DNA from: Streptomyces sp. NBC_00353
Lineage (GTDB): Bacteria; Actinomycetota; Actinomycetes; Streptomycetales; Streptomycetaceae
DNA length: 64,000 nt
Reading direction: 5' to 3'
NCBI RefSeq assembly: GCF_036108815.1
Contig: NZ_CP107985.1
Span: forward strand, 8,987,501 to 9,051,500
In this document: positions 1 to 7,382 of the stretch, one piece after another
Position numbering within the stretch: position 1 is the stretch's first letter
Layout of the letters: each line of letters begins with the position of its first letter
Program-made: the position numbers and the translations under genes
Notes under the pieces: model-generated
What the model saw: the letters and a program-made list of their open reading frames with translations, nothing else
Database searches by the model: none
What the model was told of the DNA's origin: nothing

Positions 1-1
1 C

Positions 2-118
2 GGGCCGGACCGCATCGCCGCTTCGACAGGGGGCTGCCGGCAGCTCTTCGTCCGGGACACCCGCCCCGGGTCAGCACGACCGAAGCCGCCAGGACACGAG
101 GCGCCCGACACCGAGTGA
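2..118 (+). CDS. Possible 3' end of a gene entering from the left
   Basis: One frame stays open from base 2 to a TGA at 116-118, giving about 38 codons ending in ..HEAPDTE. It could be the tail of a gene that starts outside the window. It is too short to identify and rests only on reading frame and plausible composition. Confidence 0.2.
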   Translation, partial: GPDRIAASTGGCRQLFVRDTRPGSARPKPPGHEAPDTE

Positions 119-128
119 CTGGTTGAGG

Positions 129-134
129 TACAGT
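129..134 (+). promoter_or_regulatory. Candidate -10 element upstream of the ABC-F gene
   Basis: TACAGT fits the TANNNT -10 pattern and sits just before a T-rich run. Transcription from it would give a leader of roughly 255 nt ahead of the ABC-F start. No convincing -35 hexamer is visible, so the promoter is a guess from position. Confidence 0.25.
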
Positions 135-161
135 TTTTGAGTCCTGTTGTCTCCGATAGAG

Positions 162-284
162 GTGGACGTTGCGCATCTGAGGTTCGCGATCATCGCGCGG
201 TACGGCATCGTCCGTACGCCCGTCACGCTGCTGCCGGCTCTCTTGCCGCCCGTGACCCCGCGTGGATGCGACCTCGGTGCATGA
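162..284 (+). CDS. Possible leader peptide (uORF) of the ABC-F gene
   Basis: A 41-codon frame opens with GTG at 162 and stops with TGA at 282-284, 110 nt before the ABC-F start. The peptide is hydrophobic in the middle (..VTLLPALLPPV..) and ends ..PRGCDLGA. Drug-resistance ABC-F genes of actinobacteria and Bacillus are often controlled by ribosome stalling on short leader ORFs. Position and length fit that scheme, but there is no well-spaced ribosome binding site, so this is inference. Confidence 0.35.
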   Translation: MDVAHLRFAIIARYGIVRTPVTLLPALLPPVTPRGCDLGA

Positions 285-292
285 GTCCTTCA

Positions 293-320
293 CCCTTCGG
301 AGGGCCGCACCCCCTTTTTC
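293..320 (+). terminator. Weak attenuator-like hairpin plus T-rich run
   Basis: A 4-bp stem CCCT/AGGG closed by a TCGG tetraloop (293-304) is followed by a pyrimidine run with five Ts (311-320). It lies between the putative leader-peptide stop and the ABC-F start, where an attenuator would be expected. The stem is too short to be a confident terminator. Confidence 0.22.
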
Positions 321-394
321 TTTCCGGTTCGGTCGCCGCGTGGTGCTCGCATACGAAGCCCCCTGCCCCTGCGCTTGCGACTGCGAGAAACATC

Positions 395-2056
395 ATGATG
401 AACACCAGTGCGCCCAGCACCTCCGTGACCTGCTCCGCCCTGTCCTTCCAGTGGCCGGACGGCACGACCGTCTTCGACGGGCTCTCCCTCACCATCGGCA
501 GGGGCCGCACCGGCCTCGCGGGCGCCAACGGCACCGGCAAGTCCACTCTGCTGCGACTGCTGGCCGGCCAACTCCGCCCCTCACAGGGGTCGGTGACCGT
601 CGGCGGCAGCCTCGCCCACCTGCCGCAGAACATCACCCTCGACACGACGCTCCGCGTCGACCAGGCCCTGGGCATCGCCGGGCGGCGCGCCGCGCTGCGC
701 GCCATCGAGGCCGGAGACGTCGGCGTCGAGCACTTCGAGACGATCGGCGACGACTGGGACGTCGAGGAGCGGGCCCTGGCAACACTCGGCTCGCTCGGAC
801 TCGGCGACGTCGAACTGGACCGCACCGTAGGCCAGATGTCCGGTGGGGAGACCGTTCTGCTGCGCCTGGCCGCGCTGTTGCTGGAGCGTCCCGACGTACT
901 CCTGCTGGACGAGCCGACCAACAACCTTGACCTGTTCGCGCGCCGTCGGCTCTACGAAGCCGTCGACTCCTGGCGCTCCGGCGTACTGGTCGTCGTCAGC
1001 CACGACCAGGAGCTGCTGGAGCGAGTGGACCGTATCGCCGAGCTGCGCTCCGGATCAGTGAGTTGGTACGGGGGCGGCTGGTCCGCCTACGAGGAGGCGG
1101 TGGCCACTCAGCAGGAAGCGGCCGGCCGGATGCTGCGGGTCGCCGAAGCGGATGTACGCCGCCAGAAGCGCGAACTGGAGGAGGCCAGGATCAAGGCGGC
1201 GCGACGCCAGCGGCACAGCAAGAAGATGGATGCCGAGCGGCGGGCCCCGAGAATCGTCGCCGGTGAGCGCAAGCGGTCCGCGCAGGAGTCGGCTGACAAG
1301 CTCCGCGGTCTCCAGGAGGATCGTCTCCATGAGGCGCGCGAGCGGCGCGAGGAGGCCGCGGACGCGATCCACAACGACGCCGAGATCAGGGTGAGCCTGC
1401 CCCGTACCGCCGTGCCCGCCGGCCGCACCGTCCTGAGCCTGCACGAACTGCACCTCCGGTTCGGCAAGCTGCGCGAAGGCAATCTCCAGGTGCACGGGCC
1501 CGAACGCATCGCGCTGGTCGGGCGCAACGGAGCCGGGAAGACCTCTCTGCTGCGCACCCTCACCGGGGAGCTCGCACCGCTGTCCGGTGAGGCCAGGACA
1601 TGGGTGCCGCTGCGGTTCCTTCCGCAGCGCCTGGATGTGCTGGACGAGGAGTTGAGTGTCGCAGCGAACGTGGCACGCCTGGCTCCCGGCGTCACCGACA
1701 ACCACATCCGCTCCCAACTCGCGCGGTTCCTGTTCAAGGGGGCACGCGCCGAACAGCCGGCGGGCACCCTGTCGGGCGGCGAACGCTTCCGGGCCGCCCT
1801 CGCGGCGACGATGCTCGCCGCACCGGCCCCGCAGTTGCTGATGCTGGACGAGCCGACCAACAACCTCGACATGGCCAGCGTGCGACAGCTGACGAGCGCG
1901 CTCGACTCCTACCGGGGCGCACTCCTGATCGCCAGCCACGACCTGGCCTTCCTCGAATCGGCGGGCATCACCCGCTGGCTGCTCCTCGGTGAGGAAATCC
2001 AGGAGACGAGCGCCGAAGAGGTCCGCGACCTGCTCGAAGTGCCAGACGCCGGCTGA
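395..2056 (+). CDS. ABC-F family ATPase (ribosome-associated, possible antibiotic resistance protein)
   Basis: The protein has two fused ATP-binding cassettes and no membrane segments, the ABC-F layout. Cassette 1 has Walker A GANGTGKST, signature MSGGE and Walker B LLLDEPTNNLDL. Cassette 2 has Walker A GRNGAGKTS, signature LSGGERFRAAL and LMLDEPTNNLDM. They are joined by a long charged, probably helical linker rich in Arg and Lys. ABC-F proteins bind the ribosomal E site, and some dislodge macrolides, lincosamides or pleuromutilins. Length (553 aa) is typical. Tandem ATGs at 395 and 398 both lie just before the first conserved strand; the frame stays open farther upstream but that part is not protein-like. 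Resistance versus housekeeping role cannot be decided from sequence alone. Confidence 0.85.
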   Translation: MMNTSAPSTSVTCSALSFQWPDGTTVFDGLSLTIGRGRTGLAGANGTGKSTLLRLLAGQLRPSQGSVTVGGSLAHLPQNITLDTTLRVDQALGIAGRRAALRAIEAGDVGVEHFETIGDDWDVEERALATLGSLGLGDVELDRTVGQMSGGETVLLRLAALLLERPDVLLLDEPTNNLDLFARRRLYEAVDSWRSGVLVVVSHDQELLERVDRIAELRSGSVSWYGGGWSAYEEAVATQQEAAGRMLRVAEADVRRQKRELEEARIKAARRQRHSKKMDAERRAPRIVAGERKRSAQESADKLRGLQEDRLHEARERREEAADAIHNDAEIRVSLPRTAVPAGRTVLSLHELHLRFGKLREGNLQVHGPERIALVGRNGAGKTSLLRTLTGELAPLSGEARTWVPLRFLPQRLDVLDEELSVAANVARLAPGVTDNHIRSQLARFLFKGARAEQPAGTLSGGERFRAALAATMLAAPAPQLLMLDEPTNNLDMASVRQLTSALDSYRGALLIASHDLAFLESAGITRWLLLGEEIQETSAEEVRDLLEVPDAG

Positions 2057-2060
2057 GCCC

Positions 2061-2073
2061 GCCCCTGCGGGGC
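2061..2073. terminator. Short GC hairpin between convergent genes
   Basis: GCCCC TGC GGGGC forms a 5-bp stem 5 nt after the ABC-F stop codon, in the 33-bp gap before the convergent regulator gene ends. It may serve both directions. There is no T tract. Confidence 0.4.
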
Positions 2074-2089
2074 AGATGTGGCCCGGAAC

Positions 2090-2977
2090 TCACTGATCCG
2101 GTGCCTGCGCGGCCTCGTCGGCGGCGGCCGTGTCGGTGTCGGTACGCGCAGGCGGCGGGGGAGCGGCCAGGTGCGCGAGCATCTGAAGCCGTTCCCCCGT
2201 GGGGGAGCCGGGCTCGGCGTGGTAGGCGATGAGCATCTGACCGGGGGCGCCGGGAAGCGCCAGTTTCTCGTAGTGGAGATCGAGAGGACCGACCTGAGGG
2301 TGGAGCAGGCGGGTGACACCGCTCGTCTTCTGCCGTACGTCCTGGCGGGCCCAGAGCGTGCGGAAGCGCTCGCTGTGCAGGCTGAGTTCACCGATCAGCT
2401 GGACGAGCTTGGGGTCGTCGACGGCGGCTGCGCTGACCGACCGCAAATAGGCGACGGCCTTGGCGGTCGTCTTGTCCCAGTCCCGGTAGAACTCGCGCAT
2501 TTCCGGTTCGAGGAATGCGGCTCGCAGCGTGTTGATCCCCGGCGCGAAGAGGGGGTTGAGCGCGATGGCCATCCGGTTCGCGGCCAGCGTGGTCATGTAG
2601 CGGCCATGGACGAGGGCGGGCGTGGTGGGCCAGCCGTCGATCAGGTTCTGGATGCTCGCGCTCACCCTCTCCGGGCGGGAGGGCCGACGCGTGGCATTCC
2701 GGGGCGAGCGGGCGAGCGCGTGCATGTAGACGCGGGCGTCGGTTTCGAGCCGCAGGGCGTCGGCGATGCTGTCGAGTACCTGGTCGGAGGGGTGCCGGTC
2801 GCGGCCCTGTTCCAGACGCAGGTAGTACTCGGCGCTGATGCCGGCGAGGAGGGCGACCTCCTCCCGGCGCAGACCGGGTACCCGTCGGCGGTCTCCCGAG
2901 GGCAGTCCCACATCCCCGGGGCGCACCTGTTCGCGGCGGGCTCGCAAGTAGTCACCCAGCTTGCTTGCTGTTGCCAT
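2090..2977 (-). CDS. MmyB-like XRE-family transcriptional regulator
   Basis: The first ~90 residues form an XRE-type helix-turn-helix (..LRREEVALLAGISAEYYLRLEQGRD..). The remainder matches the MmyB-like ligand-binding domain, with the typical ..NRMAIALNPLF.. and ..LHPQVGPLDLHYEKLALPG.. signatures. Start ATG at 2977 gives 295 aa; the frame is open further upstream, but that stretch overlaps the divergent SDR gene. In Streptomyces such regulators are commonly divergent from a short-chain dehydrogenase, and here the SDR starts 175 bp away. The shared region carries nested inverted repeats (3012-3051), the expected operator. Likely role: repressor or activator of the SDR and of itself. Confidence 0.88.
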   Translation of the reverse strand: MATASKLGDYLRARREQVRPGDVGLPSGDRRRVPGLRREEVALLAGISAEYYLRLEQGRDRHPSDQVLDSIADALRLETDARVYMHALARSPRNATRRPSRPERVSASIQNLIDGWPTTPALVHGRYMTTLAANRMAIALNPLFAPGINTLRAAFLEPEMREFYRDWDKTTAKAVAYLRSVSAAAVDDPKLVQLIGELSLHSERFRTLWARQDVRQKTSGVTRLLHPQVGPLDLHYEKLALPGAPGQMLIAYHAEPGSPTGERLQMLAHLAAPPPPARTDTDTAAADEAAQAPDQ

Positions 2978-3011
2978 GAATCCCAGGGTAGGTCCCGTCG
3001 GCTGCCGCATC

Positions 3012-3051
3012 CTGTCCCTGTCGGTACCAGGGACAGCGGGGCCTGGTACCG
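3012..3051. promoter_or_regulatory. Nested inverted-repeat operator between MmyB-like regulator and SDR
   Basis: CGGTACCAGG (3022-3031) and CCTGGTACCG (3042-3051) are a perfect 10-bp inverted repeat with a 10-bp spacer. A second perfect 9-bp repeat, CTGTCCCTG (3012-3020) with CAGGGACAG (3028-3036), overlaps its left arm. They sit 35-75 bp upstream of the regulator and 102-141 bp upstream of the SDR. Binding by the MmyB-like protein is inferred from position. Confidence 0.7.
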
Positions 3052-3152
3052 GCTGACGGGCCGGACCTAGCGTGAACAGGAACCAGCCGCAGGCGCCCGT
3101 AGTCCGGCTGCGGCACACAACGCCACGCAAACAGAAATGAGCACGTCGCCCA

Positions 3153-4091
3153 ATGACCGATCTCCTGCGTACGCCCTTCGGATTCTCCTCGACCGCCGAC
3201 GACGTGATCGCCGGGATCGACCTCACAGGTCGGCGTGCGTTGGTCACCGGCGCGACATCCGGAATCGGGGTCGAGACCGCGCGCACCCTGGCCGCAGCGG
3301 GCGCCGAAGTGGTCCTCGGAGTCCGGCGCCGCGAAGCCGGTGACCGTATCGCCGCACAGATCGCCGAACGGACGGGTAACCCTCTGGTGAGCGCCCGTGC
3401 ACTCGACCTCGGTGATCTGCGGTCGGTGGCCGCTTTCGTCGCGTCCTGGGACGGTCCTCTGCACATCCTGATCAACAACGCCGGGATCATGGCACTGCCC
3501 GAGCTGGAACTGACCCAGCAGGGGCACGAACTCCAGTTCGCCACGAACTACCTCGGTCACTTTGCCCTGACCAGGGGCCTGCACGACGCACTCGCTGCGG
3601 CTTCCGGCGCCCGGATCGTCTCGGTCAGCTCGAGCGCGCACCTGTTCTCGCCGGTGATCTTCGACGACCTGGACTTCCGGTTCCGCCCCTACGACCGGTG
3701 GGCGGCCTACGGCCAGTCCAAGACCGCCGATGTGCTGCTCGCGGTGGAAGCCGACCGTCGGTGGTCGCACGAGGGCATTCTCGCCAACGCCCTCAACCCC
3801 GGGGCGATCGCCACCGGGCTGCAGAAGCACACCGGGGGTCTGCAGACCCCCGTCGACAAGCAGAAGACGCCCGCGCAGGGCGCCGCCACCTCCGTACTGC
3901 TCGCCGCTTCACCCCTGGTCGAGGGTGTCGGCGGCCGCTACTTCGAGGACTGCAACGAAGCCCCGGTCCTGCGTCGCAAGCCCGTCATGTTCGGCGGCGG
4001 AGTCGCCCCCTGGGCGCTCGACACCTACAACGCGGAGCGGCTGTGGGACACCGCGACCGAACTCGTCGCACGCGCCACGACCGAGCACTGA
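3153..4091 (+). CDS. Short-chain dehydrogenase/reductase (WWOX/retinol-dehydrogenase-like)
   Basis: A classical SDR of 312 aa. The Rossmann glycine motif TGATSGIG is followed by the NNAG motif, a serine-rich VSVSSSAH strand with the catalytic Ser, and the catalytic YGQSK (YxxxK). The length and the extended C-terminus (~300+ aa) resemble WW-domain-oxidoreductase or light-dependent-protochlorophyllide-type SDRs. It probably performs an NAD(P)H-dependent alcohol/ketone interconversion on an unknown substrate. It is divergent from the MmyB-like regulator and should respond to it. The start is chosen at ATG 3153; the Shine-Dalgarno is weak. Confidence 0.88.
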   Translation: MTDLLRTPFGFSSTADDVIAGIDLTGRRALVTGATSGIGVETARTLAAAGAEVVLGVRRREAGDRIAAQIAERTGNPLVSARALDLGDLRSVAAFVASWDGPLHILINNAGIMALPELELTQQGHELQFATNYLGHFALTRGLHDALAAASGARIVSVSSSAHLFSPVIFDDLDFRFRPYDRWAAYGQSKTADVLLAVEADRRWSHEGILANALNPGAIATGLQKHTGGLQTPVDKQKTPAQGAATSVLLAASPLVEGVGGRYFEDCNEAPVLRRKPVMFGGGVAPWALDTYNAERLWDTATELVARATTEH

Positions 4092-4204
4092 GACCCGGAT
4101 CGCTCTCCTTGCCCCACCGCGTCGACATCGAGGCCGGTCGCCGCACGGTCACGTCGCAACCATCGTCGGATGGCTGCGACGTGACCGTGCGCGCTGTCCC
4201 GGAG

Positions 4205-5137
4205 TCAGAGGGTGGGGAGACCTGTCTCGGAATGCGGGGCCCTGATGTGTGGCTTCGCCGTCTCGGTGGCTCGTACGTGGGTCGAATCGAGGACCACCGG
4301 TGCAGGATCGGCGGACCCCGGGCGGCTGCTGCGTCCGACGTCGCCCGGTGAATTCTCCCCGCCGCTCCCGGTCCGGGGCCGGACCGGGAGCGGCGGACGG
4401 TGCACGGTGGACGGCGGAGCCTCGGAGTACGGCGGCACCTGCTGCGCTGCGCCCCCGCTCTTCAACACATAAATGAGCGCGGCGATGACAGCCTCGTCAT
4501 CGAGGGTCGGTGTCCGGGCGAGCTGCGGGCGCGTTCTCACCGACGGCAACAACGGCCGTGCGATCTCCCGCAATCCGCCCGGAACACTCCATCCACGTCG
4601 CCCGATTCCCTTGATCCGCTCCAGGGCATACGCATTGTCCGTGTGCTTTTCCCCGGCCGGAAGCGCCAGGGCATCCCTGCGCTCCTGAATTCGCTCGAAC
4701 TGGCAGATGATGTCCGCTACTTGGGATGGATCTTTCAAGGATCCGGTGGCGAGCTGCTCCTTTGCCTCCAGAAGTTCGCGGTACATCGCTCCATACGTGC
4801 TGCACAGCTTGATGGATTCGTCCCCGCGATCGCTCAGTCCGATGGCATGAGGGGCGACGATTGTCAACGCGGCGAGACCTGACAGTACCGAGATCAGCAC
4901 CTGCGCCGTGAGGCGCGAGGACTCTCCGATGACGGGCCAGGCCAGGAGCCCTGTGATAAGGCTGAGTGCTGCGGCGGTGGAGGTGTACAGACGGACTTTC
5001 TGCACCAGTCGAGCCGCTTCCCTCGGCATTCTGTTCGCCCAGTAGCCGGCACTTTCGATGCTTTCCTCAAGCCGCTGCGACATTGCTGCGTCAGCCGGGT
5101 TCTTCGACCCTCTGAAAATCTTGGACAGGAGTTTCAT
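4205..5137 (-). CDS. Two-TM SLATT-like membrane protein
   Basis: The 310-aa protein has a basic N-terminus, an amphipathic helix (..RLEESIESAGYWANRM..), two adjacent membrane helices (about residues 50-70 and 78-99), then a helical cytosolic stretch with ..STYGAMYRELLEAKEQL.. and ..FERIQERRDAL... This order matches SLATT domains, which are predicted pore-forming effectors in nucleotide-signal conflict systems. The C-terminal ~110 residues are Pro/Ser/Arg-rich and look disordered. The start at 5137 is preferred over an upstream ATG because GAGAGG lies 4 nt before it. No SMODS or SLOG partner is adjacent, so the effector role is uncertain. Confidence 0.55.
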   Translation of the reverse strand: MKLLSKIFRGSKNPADAAMSQRLEESIESAGYWANRMPREAARLVQKVRLYTSTAAALSLITGLLAWPVIGESSRLTAQVLISVLSGLAALTIVAPHAIGLSDRGDESIKLCSTYGAMYRELLEAKEQLATGSLKDPSQVADIICQFERIQERRDALALPAGEKHTDNAYALERIKGIGRRGWSVPGGLREIARPLLPSVRTRPQLARTPTLDDEAVIAALIYVLKSGGAAQQVPPYSEAPPSTVHRPPLPVRPRTGSGGENSPGDVGRSSRPGSADPAPVVLDSTHVRATETAKPHIRAPHSETGLPTL

Positions 5138-5588
5138 GACACCTCTCACGATCGGAGGGCGGTGGGTGAACAGTGACATCCCCGGCTCGTACTTCTCGAC
5201 ACCAACGCACATACAGTCGGTTTAATAACCTGGGTGGAGTAGTACGGGTTGATCCGGCTGCTTCGTCAGTGGTCCAGCCGCTCGTCATCCGAATCCGTGA
5301 CCGGCGCTCGCAGACTGCGGTAGCTTCCGGGGATGGTTGCCCCACCGTGTCTTGCCCGGTCGCCGGGTGTTCCGGCGGGCCGCGCGCGCATTCCGTCACG
5401 CGTTCGGCGGCTACTTCGCGTGCGGGCCGTCGTGTACGGGTTCGACGGGTTCGAGTCCGCCATCGGCGACATGCTTATGCCCGGTTGACGCTTGAAAGGG
5501 CATAGAGGGTGTACAGGGGACCGGGCTCGGGCTGCATGTGTATGTGGCCCCCGGAGGAGGCAACCGCCGAGAGGCTCCCCATGGGGAA
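5138..5588. other. Intergenic region with one doubtful small ORF
   Basis: About 450 bp without a convincing gene. A plus-strand frame 5333-5488 (ATG, 51 codons, ending ..FDGFESAIGDMLMPG) reads like a protein end and has CCGGGG just upstream, so it may be a remnant or small gene. Bases 5499-5588 resemble the DNA downstream of the paralogous secreted-protein gene near 19.5 kb. Confidence 0.3.
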
Positions 5589-5617
5589 ACCCCGGCCCGA
5601 TTCCGACGGGCCGGGGT
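5589..5617 (-). terminator. Terminator of the secreted glycine-rich protein gene
   Basis: ACCCCGGCCCG and CGGGCCGGGGT form a perfect 11-bp stem with a 7-nt loop, 25 nt past the stop codon of the gene at 5642-6187. An almost identical hairpin follows the paralogue at 19.4 kb. Confidence 0.8.
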
Positions 5618-5641
5618 CTCCGTGTTGTGCAGGTGGAGCTG

Positions 5642-6187
5642 TTACCACTTGTTGCCGTAGTAGTGGTCCCTGACCACGCGGAAGCTGCCCACGACGCCAT
5701 TGCGAACCTTCACGCCGCCGTGGACCTGGCGGGTGAAGACCCCGTTGCTGGTGCTCCAGGGGCCGACAGTGGCGACCGGGGAGCCGTTGTCGCAGGTCAC
5801 CCCGCGGAACACCTCGACGGTGTGGCGGCTGTCGTTGCGGACGTTGAAGCTCCGCGAGCCCAGCCCGCTGACCACAGTGATGCAGCCGTCCGGGTGGGCG
5901 GAGTACGTCCGCTCGTTGAAGTGGATCCTTCCCTCGTAGTGGTAGCCGCCGCCGCGGCCGCCGCCGTAGCCGCCGCCGTAGCCCTCGTTGCCCTTCCCCT
6001 CGTTCCCCTTCCCGGTTCCGGCGTTTCCGGTGTTGCCACCGTCACCGCCGAAAGGAGCCGCGGCCGGAGCCTGGATGGACGGGGCGGCCTGGGTGGATCC
6101 AGCGGCCGATGCGTAGGTGATACCAGTTGTAGCGAGAACCGCGGCGCCTACTACAGCGGCGGTCACTGCGACGGTACGCGTGGTCAT
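5642..6187 (-). CDS. Secreted glycine-rich protein, copy 1 of a paralogous pair
   Basis: 181 aa. An N-terminal Sec signal (..AVTAAVVGAAVLATTGITYASA) is followed by an Ala/Pro stretch, a Gly-rich linker with GGGYGGG repeats (about residues 50-80), and a ~95-aa C-terminal domain with two cysteines (DGCITV, VTCDNG) ending ..GNKW. The domain is nearly identical to that of the gene at 18813-19376. No enzyme motif, sortase signal or membrane anchor is visible, so it is probably an exported envelope-associated protein of unknown function. AAGAAG precedes the ATG. The flanking promoter-like element and terminator are also shared with the paralogue. Confidence 0.85.
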   Translation of the reverse strand: MTTRTVAVTAAVVGAAVLATTGITYASAAGSTQAAPSIQAPAAAPFGGDGGNTGNAGTGKGNEGKGNEGYGGGYGGGRGGGYHYEGRIHFNERTYSAHPDGCITVVSGLGSRSFNVRNDSRHTVEVFRGVTCDNGSPVATVGPWSTSNGVFTRQVHGGVKVRNGVVGSFRVVRDHYYGNKW

Positions 6188-6253
6188 GTCACTTCTTTCT
6201 TCTCAGAGACGTCGGCTGGGCTGCCGACCTGTGCACGAAAGTACGGATTGTCT

Positions 6254-6271
6254 GTTTATCTTTCATATCCG
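6254..6271 (-). promoter_or_regulatory. Promoter element shared by the two secreted-protein paralogues
   Basis: Read on the minus strand, CGGATATGAAAGATAAAC matches 14 of 18 bases of the element at 18730-18747. Each lies close to 70 bp before its start codon. The intervening leaders also share GTACTTT and a GCC/GGC-rich hairpin. A common sigma factor or activator is inferred. Confidence 0.5.
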
Positions 6272-6741
6272 ACATGCCGGAAATATGAAATTTGTCGCTC
6301 GACTGGCAGCATGCCGCTGGTCCCGGCACGGCGCAGGCGCACACCCGCCCCTTCCTGAATAACCGTCATCGACGCCCACGGCCTGCCACCTTGACTGCGG
6401 CTCCGGCCCGTCGCGTTCCTCCGGCGCACCATCACGAAGACGCTCTGGCGAGGTCGAAGTGCGACCGCCGCGGCCGCGTGGGCACCCATACCGCCGTACC
6501 GATGGCCGAGTGCGGTGGCGTGCGCAGGCGGCGGCGGGTCGGTGCTCGGAACCGGAAGTGTCCCCTTGTGGGCCGCGCCGCTGCCCGGTTTCGACACCCG
6601 GGCACCTGCGTCAGGCCCGGCCCGGTGGTCGAACCCGTAGCCGGAGGTACGGGTGCGGCGGGCGAAAGTCCGGGCGAGCGAGCTGAGTCCACATCCGTCG
6701 ATGCCGACCTTTTTTCGGGGTTTCCCGGCACGGTATTCCAT
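6256..6741 (-). CDS. Doubtful hypothetical protein, 161 aa, basic
   Basis: This frame starts with ATG at 6741 and has GAGGAAAG at a workable distance upstream. The product is Arg/Gly/Pro-rich with no domain I recognise. Its 3' end runs into the promoter element of the downstream secreted-protein gene, which argues against it. The whole 6272-7039 stretch otherwise holds nothing I can support. Confidence 0.22.
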   Translation of the reverse strand: MEYRAGKPRKKVGIDGCGLSSLARTFARRTRTSGYGFDHRAGPDAGARVSKPGSGAAHKGTLPVPSTDPPPPAHATALGHRYGGMGAHAAAAVALRPRQSVFVMVRRRNATGRSRSQGGRPWASMTVIQEGAGVRLRRAGTSGMLPVERQISYFRHVGYER

Positions 6742-7039
6742 GTGATGGCTTTCCTCGCGCGGCACGCGTGGCGGTGTCGGCGAACCTCCAACAGAATGAT
6801 CAATGGAGTGATTGGATCCCACTCGGTGTCAGGTCGCTCACGGTGCGGGGGTACTGGAATGGCGCGGGGAGAGGCCCTGTGAAGCCAGTGGCAACGTGCG
6901 GGATGTGATCGAGTTGCTCTTGCACCCGCCGAGCGGCCACCGGCTCGATACGCTTCGGCCTCACCGCGCACCGTCGGCACCTTCACCCACACTCTCGGAC
7001 GGTCGCACCGTCGTCGTCACCGTCCCTCAGGAGCAGCAC

Positions 7040-7300
7040 ATGACCACCGAGCAGGAAGCCCGCGACGCCATCCTTCACGCGTTCGGCGACACGGCACACG
7101 TCGAGGTGGAGACCTTCCCCGGCGGGAACCTCTCCATCACCATCACCAAGGGCAAGCACGCGGCGACCATCGACGGGCACCCCGAAAGCGGCTGGGGCTG
7201 GAGCGTCGACCCGGGCGAGGACGACGGCTTCAGTGGTCACGAGAACGTTGCGACCACCCTCGACGAGGCGCTCGCCGACGTGCGCGCCGCACTGATCTGA
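7040..7300 (+). CDS. Small hypothetical protein, 86 aa
   Basis: An acidic, soluble 86-aa protein with alternating strands (..VEVETFPGGNLSITITKGKHAATIDG..), a tryptophan pair (GWGWSVDP) and a C-terminal helix (..TLDEALADVRAALI). CAGGAG lies 7 nt before the ATG, a strong Shine-Dalgarno that fixes the start. It resembles small conserved Streptomyces proteins of unknown function. No signal peptide or membrane segment. It stands alone, convergent with the LacI-type gene. Confidence 0.75.
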   Translation: MTTEQEARDAILHAFGDTAHVEVETFPGGNLSITITKGKHAATIDGHPESGWGWSVDPGEDDGFSGHENVATTLDEALADVRAALI

Positions 7301-7382
7301 CCCGGCGAGCCCGAGGACACGGCCCGGCCCCGTCGTTCGTCTCGTCGAGGCGGCGTGATTCGGCAGCAGGCCGTGGCAGAGG

